Below, in pieces: positions 8,559 to 15,953 of a stretch of DNA of 64,000 nucleotides. Made by a program: the position numbers and the translations under genes. The first letter of the stretch is position 1, and the number at the start of each line of letters is the position of its first letter. The stretch is from Cytobacillus oceanisediminis 2691 (GTDB taxonomy: Bacteria; Bacillota; Bacilli; Bacillales; Cytobacillaceae): positions 2,889,501 to 2,953,500 of the forward strand of contig NZ_CP015506.1 in the NCBI RefSeq assembly GCF_000294775.2. Reading direction: 5' to 3'. The notes under the pieces were generated by a model. The model did no database searches. It was not told the DNA's origin and saw nothing but the letters and a program-made list of their open reading frames with translations.

Positions 8559-8610
8559 CGACTTATATCCCTCCCTCAGAGTAGATTATTACTATGTAAA
8601 CCAAATTAAG

Positions 8611-8660
8611 TGATAATGATTATCATTGATAAAATTTATTTTAAGTGAAAATGATTATCA
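8611..8660 (-). promoter_or_regulatory. Two Fur boxes of the zinc-ribbon/IDEAL operon
   Basis: TGATAATGATTATCA at 8611-8625 is a perfect Fur box, and TGAAAATGATTATCA at 8646-8660 has one mismatch. They lie 53-102 bases upstream of the ATT start on the minus strand. The 52-bp repeat array begins about 50 bases further on. Confidence 0.85.
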
Positions 8661-8710
8661 TTGTCAAGGAAATCGGAGAAGTTATGATGATTTAGTTTTA
8701 TGGTTTTTTT

Positions 8711-9390
8711 GGCGACCGTTTTTACTTGGACCTCCGAGGTTTCGTCTTCATAGACCTCTTATGGCGACCGTTTTTACTTGGACCTCCAGGTTTCGTCGTC
8801 ATGAACCTCTTATGGCGACTGTTTTTACTTGGACCTCCAATTTTTCGTCGTCATGAACCTCTTATGGCGACCGTTTTCACTTGAACCTCCGTATTTTGGT
8901 CGTTATAGACTTCTTATGGCGACGTTTTTACTTTGACCTTCGAATTTTGGTCGGCATAGACCTCTTATGACGACCGTTTTACTTGGACCTCCGAGGTTTC
9001 GTCGTCATGAACCTTTTATGGCGACCGTTTTTACTTGGACCTCCGAGGTTTCGTCGTCATGAACCTCTTATGGCGACTGTTTTTACTTGGACCTCCAATT
9101 TTTCGTCGTCATGAACCTCTTATGGCGACTGTTTTTACTTGGACCTCCAATTTTTCGTCGTCATGAACCTCTTATGGCGACCGTTTTCACTTGAACCTCC
9201 GTATTTTGGTAGCCATAGACCTCTTATGGCGACCGTTTTCACTTGAACCTCCGTATTTTGGTCGTCATAGACTTATTATGTCTACCGTTTTCACTTGGAC
9301 CTCCGAGGTTTCGTAGACATGAATCTCAAATGACGTACATTTATCTTTGAACCAACGAAGCAGCGTCGTCATAATCTTATATGGCGACTT
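8711..9390. repeat. 52-bp tandem repeat array 1 (about 13 units)
   Basis: Units beginning GGCGACCGTTTTTACTTGG start at 8711, 8763, 8814, 8866, 8918, 8969, 9020, 9072, 9124, 9176, 9228, 9280, 9332 and 9383 (the last is a fragment). Each is 51-52 bp and continues ACCTCCGAGGTTTCGTCGTC then ATGAACCTCTTAT. Outer units are diverged and inner ones nearly identical. There are no unique spacers. Short open frames across it have no ribosome binding sites, so it is treated as non-coding. It fills the gap between the Fur-controlled promoter on the minus strand and the HTH gene on the plus strand. The rest of the gap up to 9490 holds no recognisable feature. Confidence 0.9.
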
Positions 9391-9490
9391 TGCGCTATGA
9401 ATATTTGTTCTTTCGCCTCCATGCTTTCCACATGCATTTCAAAAAAACACCCCCGTTCACGATTCCGTCACAATCCCTCAAAAAACCCCC

Positions 9491-9520
9491 TGTCCTTCCC
9501 CACCCCTTCATTTGTATTTA
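9491..9520 (+). promoter_or_regulatory. Promoter-like block shared with 11071 (copy 1)
   Basis: TGTCCTT at 9491, ACCCC at 9502 and GTATTTA at 9514 are followed by GAAGGTGAAAGG. The same elements occur in the same order before the DUF1659 gene. TGTCC and GTATNTA are 18 bases apart, like -35 and -10 boxes of an alternative sigma factor. The start codon of the HTH gene lies 32 bases after GTAT. Confidence 0.5.
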
Positions 9521-9545
9521 GAAGGTGAAAGGGTGGTGCATTTAA

Positions 9546-10355
9546 ATGAATTTAAAATCAGGCAGAATTGAGCATTTTGAAGGATATTCCCAATTTAGAA
9601 ATCTTAAGGAGTTTAATGCTCATGTGGAGATGTGGCTTTCGGTCCATAAGAAAAACTTTTCAAAGGGTGAGCTAGTTGGTTTAAAGAGGCTGGTTCGTTT
9701 TGCTGCGAAAATTCCTGGAGTCTCCAATGCTAAAATCGGGACCGTTTTAAAAGCCATTTACGACGAATATAACGGCAGTGGCATTTCCCGATCCACTTTT
9801 AAAAGGATGATTGCCAAAGCTTTAGAGTTAGGGATTATCACTGTCCTTGAAACTGAGAGAAAAAACGGGTCCCAGTCGAGTAATTTGTATGTTTTTAATC
9901 GTTTTCCCAAGAGTGAACCACCTAAAAAAGAAAAATTGAACCACCCTAATAAAACTATTAATCTTTCTAAAGCTAATAAAAATCAAAAGATAAATAAACG
10001 TAACGATACCGTCCTCGATCACACCTATACAAATGATCGTGTACCAGAATCATTCACCAGCACTGTAAAATACTTTTTTCCGGAAGCAAAGCAAATTGAG
10101 GAGTTTTGGAGAATGGCATCCACTGCAGCATATAAAAACAATTGTGACCAAAATTTGAACGCTGTTTTGGCTACAGCCATCCATTCGTTTAAGCAGCTGA
10201 TCGGGAAGATGAAAACCCGCGCAATTACTAATCCTGTCGCTTATTTCTATGGAATCTTGACTAAGAAATTTGAAGAAATGTACTTTGAGGATTTGTTTAA
10301 AATGGGATTTTCAGCTGAAGAAAATGACTTCTTCATGAATTTTTTTTACAAATAA
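9546..10355 (+). CDS. Helix-turn-helix, replication-initiator-like protein
   Basis: A 269-residue protein. Residues about 20-115 look like a winged helix-turn-helix (a KIPGVSNAKIGTVLKAI helix pair, then SGISRSTFKRMIAKALELGI as recognition helix, then a YVFNRF strand), as in plasmid Rep or DnaD-like initiators. A lysine/asparagine-rich linker follows at about 122-150. The rest is helical, with ITNPVAYFYGILTKKFEEM near the end. Similar proteins occur on Bacillus chromosomes without known function. It is preceded by a promoter-like block that also precedes the DUF1659 gene beyond the sigma factor, so it may belong to that sigma factor's regulon. Direct repeats follow its stop codon. The weak ribosome binding site is GGGTGGTG. 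Confidence 0.55.
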   Translation: MNLKSGRIEHFEGYSQFRNLKEFNAHVEMWLSVHKKNFSKGELVGLKRLVRFAAKIPGVSNAKIGTVLKAIYDEYNGSGISRSTFKRMIAKALELGIITVLETERKNGSQSSNLYVFNRFPKSEPPKKEKLNHPNKTINLSKANKNQKINKRNDTVLDHTYTNDRVPESFTSTVKYFFPEAKQIEEFWRMASTAAYKNNCDQNLNAVLATAIHSFKQLIGKMKTRAITNPVAYFYGILTKKFEEMYFEDLFKMGFSAEENDFFMNFFYK

Positions 10356-10391
10356 TAAAAAAAACAGGCTAACTCCCGGTTTTTCGTGAGA

Positions 10392-10447
10392 TAGACCCCT
10401 TAACTACGGACTTAGACCCCTTAACTCCAGAGTTAGAGGGGTTAACT
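10392..10447. repeat. Direct and inverted repeats after the HTH gene
   Basis: TAGACCCCTTAACT occurs at 10392 and 10413, exactly 21 bases apart, and a related inverted copy (AGTTAGAGGGGTTAACT) lies at 10431-10447. The second and third can form a hairpin (CCCCTTAACTC with GAGTTAGAGGGG). They could be iteron-like binding sites for the preceding protein or a transcription end; no T tract follows. Confidence 0.4.
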
Positions 10448-10554
10448 GACTCATCTGGCACTTTTTCTAGATTCGCCAAAATAATGTTTACACGCTATGT
10501 TTGAGCTACCCGGGAATACTTAGAGAGCGCGCTTTCCTTGAAGGGACCGTATTC

Positions 10555-11058
10555 ATGGAGAGTTTTGAACAGTTAGCAGCCCAATATGAGACGATGATTC
10601 ATAAAATTATGCATAGCCTGAACATCTATAAAAACAAAGAGGAATTCTACCAGCTGGGATTAATTACACTCTGGGAGGCGTGGAAAAATCATGACCCTGA
10701 AAAAGGGACCTTGCTTTCCTATGCTTACAGTATGATAAAAGGAAAAATCATGAACGAATTAACCAATCAAAATAAACAAAGCCAGCAATATTTCTATCCG
10801 AAAGATGAATTCTGGGAACTTATTGAAGACCCCTCCCCATTCCCCGCCATAGATCATACACACGAGATGCTTAAAAGATGCAGACTCCTATCTGCCAATC
10901 AACTGAAATGGCTGCAGTATACCTTATGTGATCAAATGTCTGTCAAGGAAATAGCTGAAAAAGAACAAGTCACCCCGTCAGCAGTCAAAAACTGGCGGCA
11001 TGGTGCCCGTGAGAAGCTAAGAATTATAATGGAAAATAATCGCTTTTTTGAAGATTAA
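10555..11058 (+). CDS. Sigma-70 family RNA polymerase sigma factor
   Basis: A 167-residue sigma factor with region 2 (about residues 5-80: EFYQLGLITLWEAWKNHDPEKGTLLSYA in two stretches, then a KGKIMNELTNQNK segment) and region 4 (about 105-160: LSANQLKWLQYTL, then the MSVKEIAEKEQVTPSAVKNW helix-turn-helix). Regions 1 and 3 are absent. No anti-sigma gene adjoins it. The start at 10555 follows GAAGGGA; the earlier TTG has no such site. Genes on both sides carry a matching promoter-like block, so it probably controls the HTH gene and the DUF1659-DUF2922-YvrJ genes. The size and small-gene neighbours recall B. subtilis sigma-O/YvrI loci, but this is not proof of orthology. Confidence 0.75.
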   Translation: MESFEQLAAQYETMIHKIMHSLNIYKNKEEFYQLGLITLWEAWKNHDPEKGTLLSYAYSMIKGKIMNELTNQNKQSQQYFYPKDEFWELIEDPSPFPAIDHTHEMLKRCRLLSANQLKWLQYTLCDQMSVKEIAEKEQVTPSAVKNWRHGAREKLRIIMENNRFFED

Positions 11059-11070
11059 TTTATTTTACCC

Positions 11071-11099
11071 TGTCCTTATCACCCCGCAATACGTATATA
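11071..11099 (+). promoter_or_regulatory. Promoter-like block shared with 9491 (copy 2)
   Basis: TGTCCTT at 11071, ACCCC at 11081 and GTATATA at 11093 are followed by GAGGGTGAAAGG. Spacing between TGTCC and GTAT is 17 bases, against 18 in the other copy. The DUF1659 start codon lies 31 bases after GTAT. The AAAGGAGGTG that follows is the ribosome binding site. Confidence 0.5.
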
Positions 11100-11123
11100 G
11101 AGGGTGAAAGGAGGTGAACAAAG

Positions 11124-11342
11124 ATGGCACAAGCAATTATCACTGATTCTAAACTTCGTCTAGTGTTTGAAACAGGACTTAACGAGCAGGGCAAGCCAAT
11201 TCACAAATCCAAAACCTACAGCAGCGTAAAACAATCGGCAACAGCAGACCAGCTTTTCTCAGTGGGACAAGCGATTTCTGGACTATGCAGCTATCCATTG
11301 GCTGAAATGAACAGAAATGACAGCTTCGAAATCCTGGGCTAA
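11124..11342 (+). CDS. DUF1659 family small protein
   Basis: A 72-residue protein of the DUF1659 type (AQAIITDSKLRLVFETGLNE at the start, a KSKTYSSVK strand, ATADQLFSVGQAISGL helix, NDSFEIL end). Its alternating strands and single helix suggest a small beta-rich fold. The function is unknown. It has an excellent ribosome binding site (AAAGGAGGTGA). It is followed 43 bases later by a DUF2922 gene of exactly the same length and similar layout, and then by yvrJ, a combination that recurs in Bacillus genomes. Confidence 0.75.
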   Translation: MAQAIITDSKLRLVFETGLNEQGKPIHKSKTYSSVKQSATADQLFSVGQAISGLCSYPLAEMNRNDSFEILG

Positions 11343-11385
11343 TTCATTCTATTAAAATACAAAAAAATTAAAGGAGGGAATTATA

Positions 11386-11604
11386 ATGGCTAAAACATTA
11401 GAAATGACCTTTTTGTCAGAACTGGGCAAGCCAACGAAATTATCCGTCGATAACCCCATCGAGCCGATTGATCCTGCAGCTGTGAAGGCAGCTATGGAAC
11501 AAATCATTGCTGCCAACGCTTTTGACGGCAATGGCGGTGACTTGATTACAGCGGATAGTGTCAGGCTGGTTGAGCGTAATGTAACTGATTATGAATTAAT
11601 TTAA
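11386..11604 (+). CDS. DUF2922 family small protein
   Basis: A 72-residue protein of the DUF2922 type (TLEMTFLSELGKPTKLSVDN, then VKAAMEQIIAANAF and ADSVRLVERNVTDYELI). It shares with the DUF1659 protein the order strand, GKP turn, strand, helix, final strand, so the two may be distant relatives. The ribosome binding site AAAGGAGGG precedes the ATG at 11386. The function is unknown. A hairpin with a T tract follows before yvrJ. Confidence 0.75.
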   Translation: MAKTLEMTFLSELGKPTKLSVDNPIEPIDPAAVKAAMEQIIAANAFDGNGGDLITADSVRLVERNVTDYELI

Positions 11605-11610
11605 GGTGCA

Positions 11611-11642
11611 GTGGCCGGATTCTTTGGAACCCGGCCATTTTT
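11611..11642 (+). terminator. Terminator or attenuator between DUF2922 and yvrJ
   Basis: A TGGCCGG/CCGGCCA stem with a 12-base loop is followed by five T residues. As it lies inside the gene cluster it would reduce rather than abolish expression of yvrJ. Confidence 0.75.
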
Positions 11643-11682
11643 AAAATGCTTATTGTAAATTCACAAGAAAGGAGCAGCTGCC

Positions 11683-11820
11683 ATGGAACAGATGATTACA
11701 TTGATCAGCGAACTCGGCTTCCCGATCGTTGTCACGTTTTTTTTGCTGAACCGGATCGAAGCGAAACTTGATGTTGTGGTTTCTTCCATTCAGGGATTGC
11801 CGGATCGATTGAAGGAATAG
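11683..11820 (+). CDS. yvrJ: YvrJ family small membrane protein
   Basis: A 45-residue protein with one membrane segment (about residues 5-22, ITLISELGFPIVVTFFLL) followed by NRIEAKLDVVVSSI and a short charged end. This is the YvrJ layout and also resembles BhlA/UviB holin-like peptides. The ATG at 11683 follows AAAGGAGCAGC. It is the last gene of the sigma factor cluster. Its role, possibly in membrane permeability, is unproven. Confidence 0.75.
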   Translation: MEQMITLISELGFPIVVTFFLLNRIEAKLDVVVSSIQGLPDRLKE

Positions 11821-11831
11821 GAAAAAGAGAT

Positions 11832-11860
11832 AAGCTGCCACAAAAACAGTATGGCAGCTT
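11832..11860. terminator. Convergent hairpin between yvrJ and the oxidase gene
   Basis: A perfect AAGCTGCCA/TGGCAGCTT stem with an 11-base loop lies between the convergent genes. Neither side has a long T tract, so it is a moderate terminator candidate. Confidence 0.5.
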
Positions 11861-11873
11861 CTGCTTATTAATT

Positions 11874-13001
11874 TCACTTTACTCCTGCTTCCAAGCCTTT
11901 TCTTAATGGATCATAAGGTGTTAGATCTATTTCCATCTCCCTTTTCAAAGCAAGATCTGCAGCCAAGGTGCCCACATAAGGTCCCATTGTAAGCCCTGAT
12001 GCCCCTAATCCTGTTGCGATAACCAGCCCCTCTGCAGCTGGAACCGTACCCAGCAGCGGCAAAATATCAGGTCCAGCCGGACGGAAGCCAATTCTTACCT
12101 CTTTTAGTGTGCTTTCAGCTAATCCTGGTGCCACTGTTAATGCTTCATCCAGAACTTCTTTCACACCTGCCGCTGTAAGTCGATAGTCGAACCCGGATCC
12201 CGTTTCCCTGGTAGCTCCAACCACCACTTTGGAATGATCGAAAGCCACTAAGTAGTGTGAGCTTTGCGGAAGGACAACCGGCCAGCTGGAGGTGTCCATA
12301 CTGCCTATTTCCAGATGGGCAATTTGCCCACGCTGAGGCTCGACTTTAAGATCAATGCCTAACGGGTTAAGTAAGTCTTTAGCCCATGCACCGGCAGTAA
12401 CGATAACTGCATCGGCAGCAATGACTTCCCCGTTCACTATTACTCCTGTAACCTTATTATTTTGAAATACAAGATCACCTTCACCTTCAATTATTGCTGC
12501 ACCATGTTTTTTTGCACCATTTAGCATGGCGTCTCTTAACAGCCTCCCATCGAGCCTGGCTGCTCCTGTAACATGGATAGCCTGCAGATCCTCACGGAGC
12601 GGCGGATAAAGTTCCCGGGCTTCCTCTGCTGTTAATCTCGTAATCTCTCCAACCTCAGGGGTTTCAGCTTTTTTTTGCCGAACACTTTGCTCGATCGCAT
12701 CCAGTTCATCAGAACTGCTGCTGACTGCCAGAGCTCCTACCATTCCATATCCAAAATCCTCTTCGCCATCTTGTTTAAGGTTCGCTATTAAAGATGGATA
12801 ATAAAGAGCGCCTCGTTTTGCAATGGTGTACCAGTCTTTGTGATCTGCTCGGGAAATCCACGGGCAAATGATTCCTGCGCCTGCTGCAGTTGCCTGTCCC
12901 TGATGTGCCTTATCAATAATAACTACCTCTGCACCTTCCCTTGTGAGGTGATAGGCTGCACTTGCACCTGTAATTCCTGAGCCTATGACTGCTATTTTCA
13001 T
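11874..13001 (-). CDS. FAD-dependent D-amino acid oxidase-like protein
   Basis: A 375-residue DAO/ThiO-family flavoprotein. The FAD dinucleotide-binding motif is at the amino end (IAVIGSGITGASAAYHL), and the carboxy part has GFRPAGPDILPLLG followed by TGLGASGLTMGPYVG, which contacts the flavin. It should oxidise an amine or amino acid such as glycine, sarcosine or a D-amino acid; the substrate cannot be read from the sequence. The start at 13001 follows GGGGGAG. It is the last gene after the DUF1904 gene, 16 bases away, and behind a copy of the regulatory palindrome. Confidence 0.8.
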   Translation of the reverse strand: MKIAVIGSGITGASAAYHLTREGAEVVIIDKAHQGQATAAGAGIICPWISRADHKDWYTIAKRGALYYPSLIANLKQDGEEDFGYGMVGALAVSSSSDELDAIEQSVRQKKAETPEVGEITRLTAEEARELYPPLREDLQAIHVTGAARLDGRLLRDAMLNGAKKHGAAIIEGEGDLVFQNNKVTGVIVNGEVIAADAVIVTAGAWAKDLLNPLGIDLKVEPQRGQIAHLEIGSMDTSSWPVVLPQSSHYLVAFDHSKVVVGATRETGSGFDYRLTAAGVKEVLDEALTVAPGLAESTLKEVRIGFRPAGPDILPLLGTVPAAEGLVIATGLGASGLTMGPYVGTLAADLALKREMEIDLTPYDPLRKGLEAGVK

Positions 13002-13017
13002 GGTTGAACTCCCCCTT

Positions 13018-13350
13018 TTAATCCGCAAAACTTTTCCCATTCAAATAATAATCCGCCTCTAAAAAGGCTGAAAATGCAACTTCTACCTCCGGCACTCCAA
13101 GCGACCGAACATATTTCGAAATAATCCCGGCAAATTGGTTTTGAACTGCTTTGCCCCTGTCAAACCACTTAACTTCTATAAATGGATATGCTGGAACTTC
13201 ATTTTTATCAAACACAAAAGTTGAATTCAAAACTTCCAATGTAAAGTTATCTTCTCCACACTCACAAAGCCGAGCCAGGTCTTTCACCAGCTGGGTACTG
13301 ATTTCCTTCGTCTGATCCACTGAAATTCCTCTTATATACAAATGCGGCAT
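13018..13350 (-). CDS. DUF1904 family protein (tautomerase-like)
   Basis: A 110-residue protein starting MPHLYIRGI, as in DUF1904 proteins, which resemble the tautomerase/MIF fold with an amino-terminal proline after Met removal. Later strands include FIEVKWFDRG and EVEVAFSAFLEADYYLNG. The catalytic role is unknown; an enamine or imine tautomerase would fit beside an amino-acid oxidase, but that is inference. Its promoter region carries the palindrome GTTATAATATTATAAC 57 bases upstream, so it is probably controlled by the GntR-type regulator of this cluster together with the downstream oxidase gene. Confidence 0.65.
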   Translation of the reverse strand: MPHLYIRGISVDQTKEISTQLVKDLARLCECGEDNFTLEVLNSTFVFDKNEVPAYPFIEVKWFDRGKAVQNQFAGIISKYVRSLGVPEVEVAFSAFLEADYYLNGKSFAD

Positions 13351-13406
13351 CCTATTTCCTCCAATCTTGTTTACATAATGTTTTTCCTGACAACCTTATT
13401 AAAAAA

Positions 13407-13422
13407 GTTATAATATTATAAC
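13407..13422. promoter_or_regulatory. GntR-type operator, site 1
   Basis: GTTATAATATTATAAC, a perfect 16-bp palindrome, lies upstream of the DUF1904 gene. Near copies lie upstream of the solute-binding protein gene and the gntR gene. Confidence 0.6.
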
Positions 13423-13437
13423 TTAATACTATTTTAT

Positions 13438-14511
13438 TTAACCAAATCTGCTTAAAGAATACCTTTCGATCGGAATCGAAGTTTCCCCTTCTGTGATTAA
13501 CTCTGTTATAAGAGTACCAATTAAAGGAGATAGTGTTACTCCGCTATGGGTGGCGGCTACATAAAGGCTTTCATGGCCTGGTACTTTACCAAGAATCGGA
13601 AAGCCGTCTTCAGGCATTGCCCGAATTCCGGAAAAGGCGCGGACAATTTTAGCTTTTCTTAATCCGGGTACATATCGGACTGCCATATTGGCTGTTTCCT
13701 GAATCACATCAAGCGTTGTTGCCCGATTAAAGCCTGCTTCTTCCATTGAATAGCCCAACAGAACTTCCCCATTGTTTGCCTGCCTTAATCCGCTGATTGT
13801 AAAATTTAAGAAAGGCTTCAATGGTTCAGACACCAGGATCTGCCCCCTTAATTGATTAACAGGAATCTTAACTCCAATCATGTCACCGATTTCTCTCGAC
13901 CAGGTTCCGCCAGCCAGAATAAGGTTTTTACATTTAAACGCACCCTTATCTGAGACTACTAAATATGTTCCATCCTGCTTTTTAATCTCAGTTACCTTAT
14001 TATAAGCAGAATAGCGGACGCCATTTCTTTTAGCTGCTCTCATATACATATCAATAAGGCGGAATGGATTGACATTGCCATCAATAGAGCTGTAGGTAGC
14101 CCCGGCTACTTCCGGATTCATATAGGGTTCTTTTTCGAGAACTTCTTCCCTGGATAAGACTTTGATTTTGATGCCGATTTTTCGATAAGATTCCGCGAGC
14201 TTCTGTGCTTTTTCACGATCACTTTCATTGAAAAAAGGCGAAAGTCCGCCTGTCCGTTTGTATTCTACGTCTCCAATCTTTTTAGACAGATAAGGATAGA
14301 GTTCCGCACTGTACATACTAAATTCCGCATACCAGGAAGGAGTTTTATTATGTACCCATACCCAGGCCTGGGTGGATCCGGAGGTGCCTGACATGGGGTA
14401 TTTTTTATCAAGCACAAGCACGCCTTCTTTGTATCGCTCAGAAAGGTGGTAAGCAATTCCGCTGCCCACTACACCCCCTCCAATAACAATCGTTTCATAA
14501 TTTGTTTCCAA
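13438..14511 (-). CDS. FAD-dependent oxidoreductase, HcnC/DAO-like subunit
   Basis: A 357-residue DAO-type flavoprotein: FAD loop TIVIGGGVVGSGIAYHL at the start, GGTWSREIGD in the middle and GFPILGKVPGHESLYVAATHSGVTLSP in two parts near the end. Its gene directly adjoins the BFD-like ferredoxin gene (stop and start touch) and follows HcnA- and HcnB-like genes, so the four probably make a heteromeric membrane-linked dehydrogenase like hydrogen cyanide synthase, opine oxidase or proline dehydrogenase complexes. This subunit would bear the substrate-oxidising flavin. The substrate is not known. Confidence 0.8.
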   Translation of the reverse strand: METNYETIVIGGGVVGSGIAYHLSERYKEGVLVLDKKYPMSGTSGSTQAWVWVHNKTPSWYAEFSMYSAELYPYLSKKIGDVEYKRTGGLSPFFNESDREKAQKLAESYRKIGIKIKVLSREEVLEKEPYMNPEVAGATYSSIDGNVNPFRLIDMYMRAAKRNGVRYSAYNKVTEIKKQDGTYLVVSDKGAFKCKNLILAGGTWSREIGDMIGVKIPVNQLRGQILVSEPLKPFLNFTISGLRQANNGEVLLGYSMEEAGFNRATTLDVIQETANMAVRYVPGLRKAKIVRAFSGIRAMPEDGFPILGKVPGHESLYVAATHSGVTLSPLIGTLITELITEGETSIPIERYSLSRFG

Positions 14512-14841
14512 TTACCTCACCTTCCCTTCTTCAATTTCCACCTCATCCAGAACAGACTTGACGGCACTAAAGGATGTACTGTTCGTTCCCAGTGTTTCAA
14601 GCTTAATAGGGGAAAGCGGCATTCTCATCCTCGGCAGGGGAATCTCTGAAGGTGACAGCCCAGTCTGCTGGTGAATAATTTCTGCCACCATGCTGGTGCA
14701 GATTTTAGCCTGGCAAGGACCCATTCCGCAGCGGGTAATCCTCTTAACATCATCAAAGGTCCTTCCTCCATTGCTGATAACCTCTTCCACTTCCTCACAG
14801 CTGATTTCTTCACATCTGCAGATGATCGTCGTTTTATCCAA
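14512..14841 (-). CDS. BFD-like [2Fe-2S] protein
   Basis: A 109-residue protein with the bacterioferritin-associated-ferredoxin layout of cysteines: CRCEEIS near residue 8 and RCGMGPCQAKIC near residue 38, giving four ligands for a [2Fe-2S] cluster. The rest is a proline-rich tail. In HcnABC- and opine-oxidase-type complexes such a domain passes electrons between flavin subunits; it is often fused to the HcnB-type subunit but here it is separate. It lies between the HcnB-like and DAO-like genes. Confidence 0.75.
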   Translation of the reverse strand: MDKTTIICRCEEISCEEVEEVISNGGRTFDDVKRITRCGMGPCQAKICTSMVAEIIHQQTGLSPSEIPLPRMRMPLSPIKLETLGTNSTSFSAVKSVLDEVEIEEGKVR

Positions 14842-14870
14842 CTAATTCACCTTCTTCTCTCTTTTCCTAT

Positions 14871-15953
14871 CTAGGAGATAAATTGATCTTTCAGTACCGG
14901 GCTTGTAAAGTTCTCGAGATGTTTAACTCTTCCGCTGTACACTTCTTTGTACTCCAATAATCCGAGTTCTTTCCAAAGTGCCTCTCTCATCTCATTTGCC
15001 TCTGCCGGGCTGATTGTTTGCAGTTCTTCACTTACACTGATGCCGGCAATCATTCCTGTTAAAAGCAACGCACCCTGAGTGCTAATGCCAGCCGCATTCC
15101 CAGCTATGAATACATCCTCCCTGTCGGTTTGGAATGTATTACTATATTGCGGGACCCAGCCGCCCAGCTCCTCTTGAAAGCCAAAGGAACACCCCAGCTG
15201 GTAAAAAACATCCAGTATGGGCATCCTGCCTCCATCCATGCAAATGAGGTCCACATTCAGGGTAATGACTTCGTCTGGCATCTCAATATCAATCTGTTCC
15301 ACCTGCCCATTTCCTCTTGCTTCTTTTATAAAACTATTAAAATAAAAAGGAATTCCATTCCGTAACAGTTCACTTACTTTTTCCTGCTCTTTTGCTGAAG
15401 CTTCACTTTGTTTTTCTATGATCGCTTTCACCCGAGTGCCGACAGCCATTAGCTGCATTGCCGTTTCCATGGCAAAATCACTTGAGCCCACAATAACAGC
15501 TTCTCTCCCAGGCAACACAAAATCACGATTGATCAATATCTGTGCAGCACCGATTGTCATAATCCCCGGCATTGTCCATTTTGGAAATGCCACAGCCTTT
15601 TCAGCCGCTCCGGAAGCCACAATAATCTTTTTTGCTTTTATAGGGAATACATTTTCTTCATCGGTAATTCCGGCACTTCCATCTGCGTAAAATCCAACCA
15701 CACGGTGTTTCAGGAGCGGCCTCACATTAAAATCCTTAATCTGCTCGATTAGTTTATTTGCCAATTCAAAGCCACGCATGGGTTCATATACAGAAGGAAG
15801 CGGACGCATCTCTTGAGTCTGCTGGTTAAGCTGCCCGCCGAGTTTGGAAGCTTCGTCAACTATTGTTACATCCAGTCCCCTTGATGCCGTCTCAATTGCT
15901 GCTGATAGACCTGCAGGACCGCCTCCAATGATCAGTACATCAGTCTTCATCAA
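14871..15953 (-). CDS. NAD(P)/FAD-dependent oxidoreductase, HcnB-like subunit
   Basis: A 360-residue pyridine-nucleotide-disulfide oxidoreductase-type protein. An FAD loop is at the start (VLIIGGGPAGLSAAIETA) and a second nucleotide-binding loop near residue 155 (AVIVGSSDFAMETAMQL). The DVFIAGNAAGI segment near residue 285 is the usual flavin-binding end motif. Its amino-terminal segment overlaps the (2Fe-2S) gene by 14 bases, indicating coupling. It is likely the electron-transfer flavin subunit of the heteromeric dehydrogenase. Confidence 0.8.
   Translation of the reverse strand: MMKTDVLIIGGGPAGLSAAIETASRGLDVTIVDEASKLGGQLNQQTQEMRPLPSVYEPMRGFELANKLIEQIKDFNVRPLLKHRVVGFYADGSAGITDEENVFPIKAKKIIVASGAAEKAVAFPKWTMPGIMTIGAAQILINRDFVLPGREAVIVGSSDFAMETAMQLMAVGTRVKAIIEKQSEASAKEQEKVSELLRNGIPFYFNSFIKEARGNGQVEQIDIEMPDEVITLNVDLICMDGGRMPILDVFYQLGCSFGFQEELGGWVPQYSNTFQTDREDVFIAGNAAGISTQGALLLTGMIAGISVSEELQTISPAEANEMREALWKELGLLEYKEVYSGRVKHLENFTSPVLKDQFIS

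Noticed and set aside
8711-9390. CRISPR array
   Set aside because: The units are contiguous 52-bp repeats with gradual divergence and no unique spacers, and no cas genes are in the window. The same holds for the arrays at 21283 and 34796.
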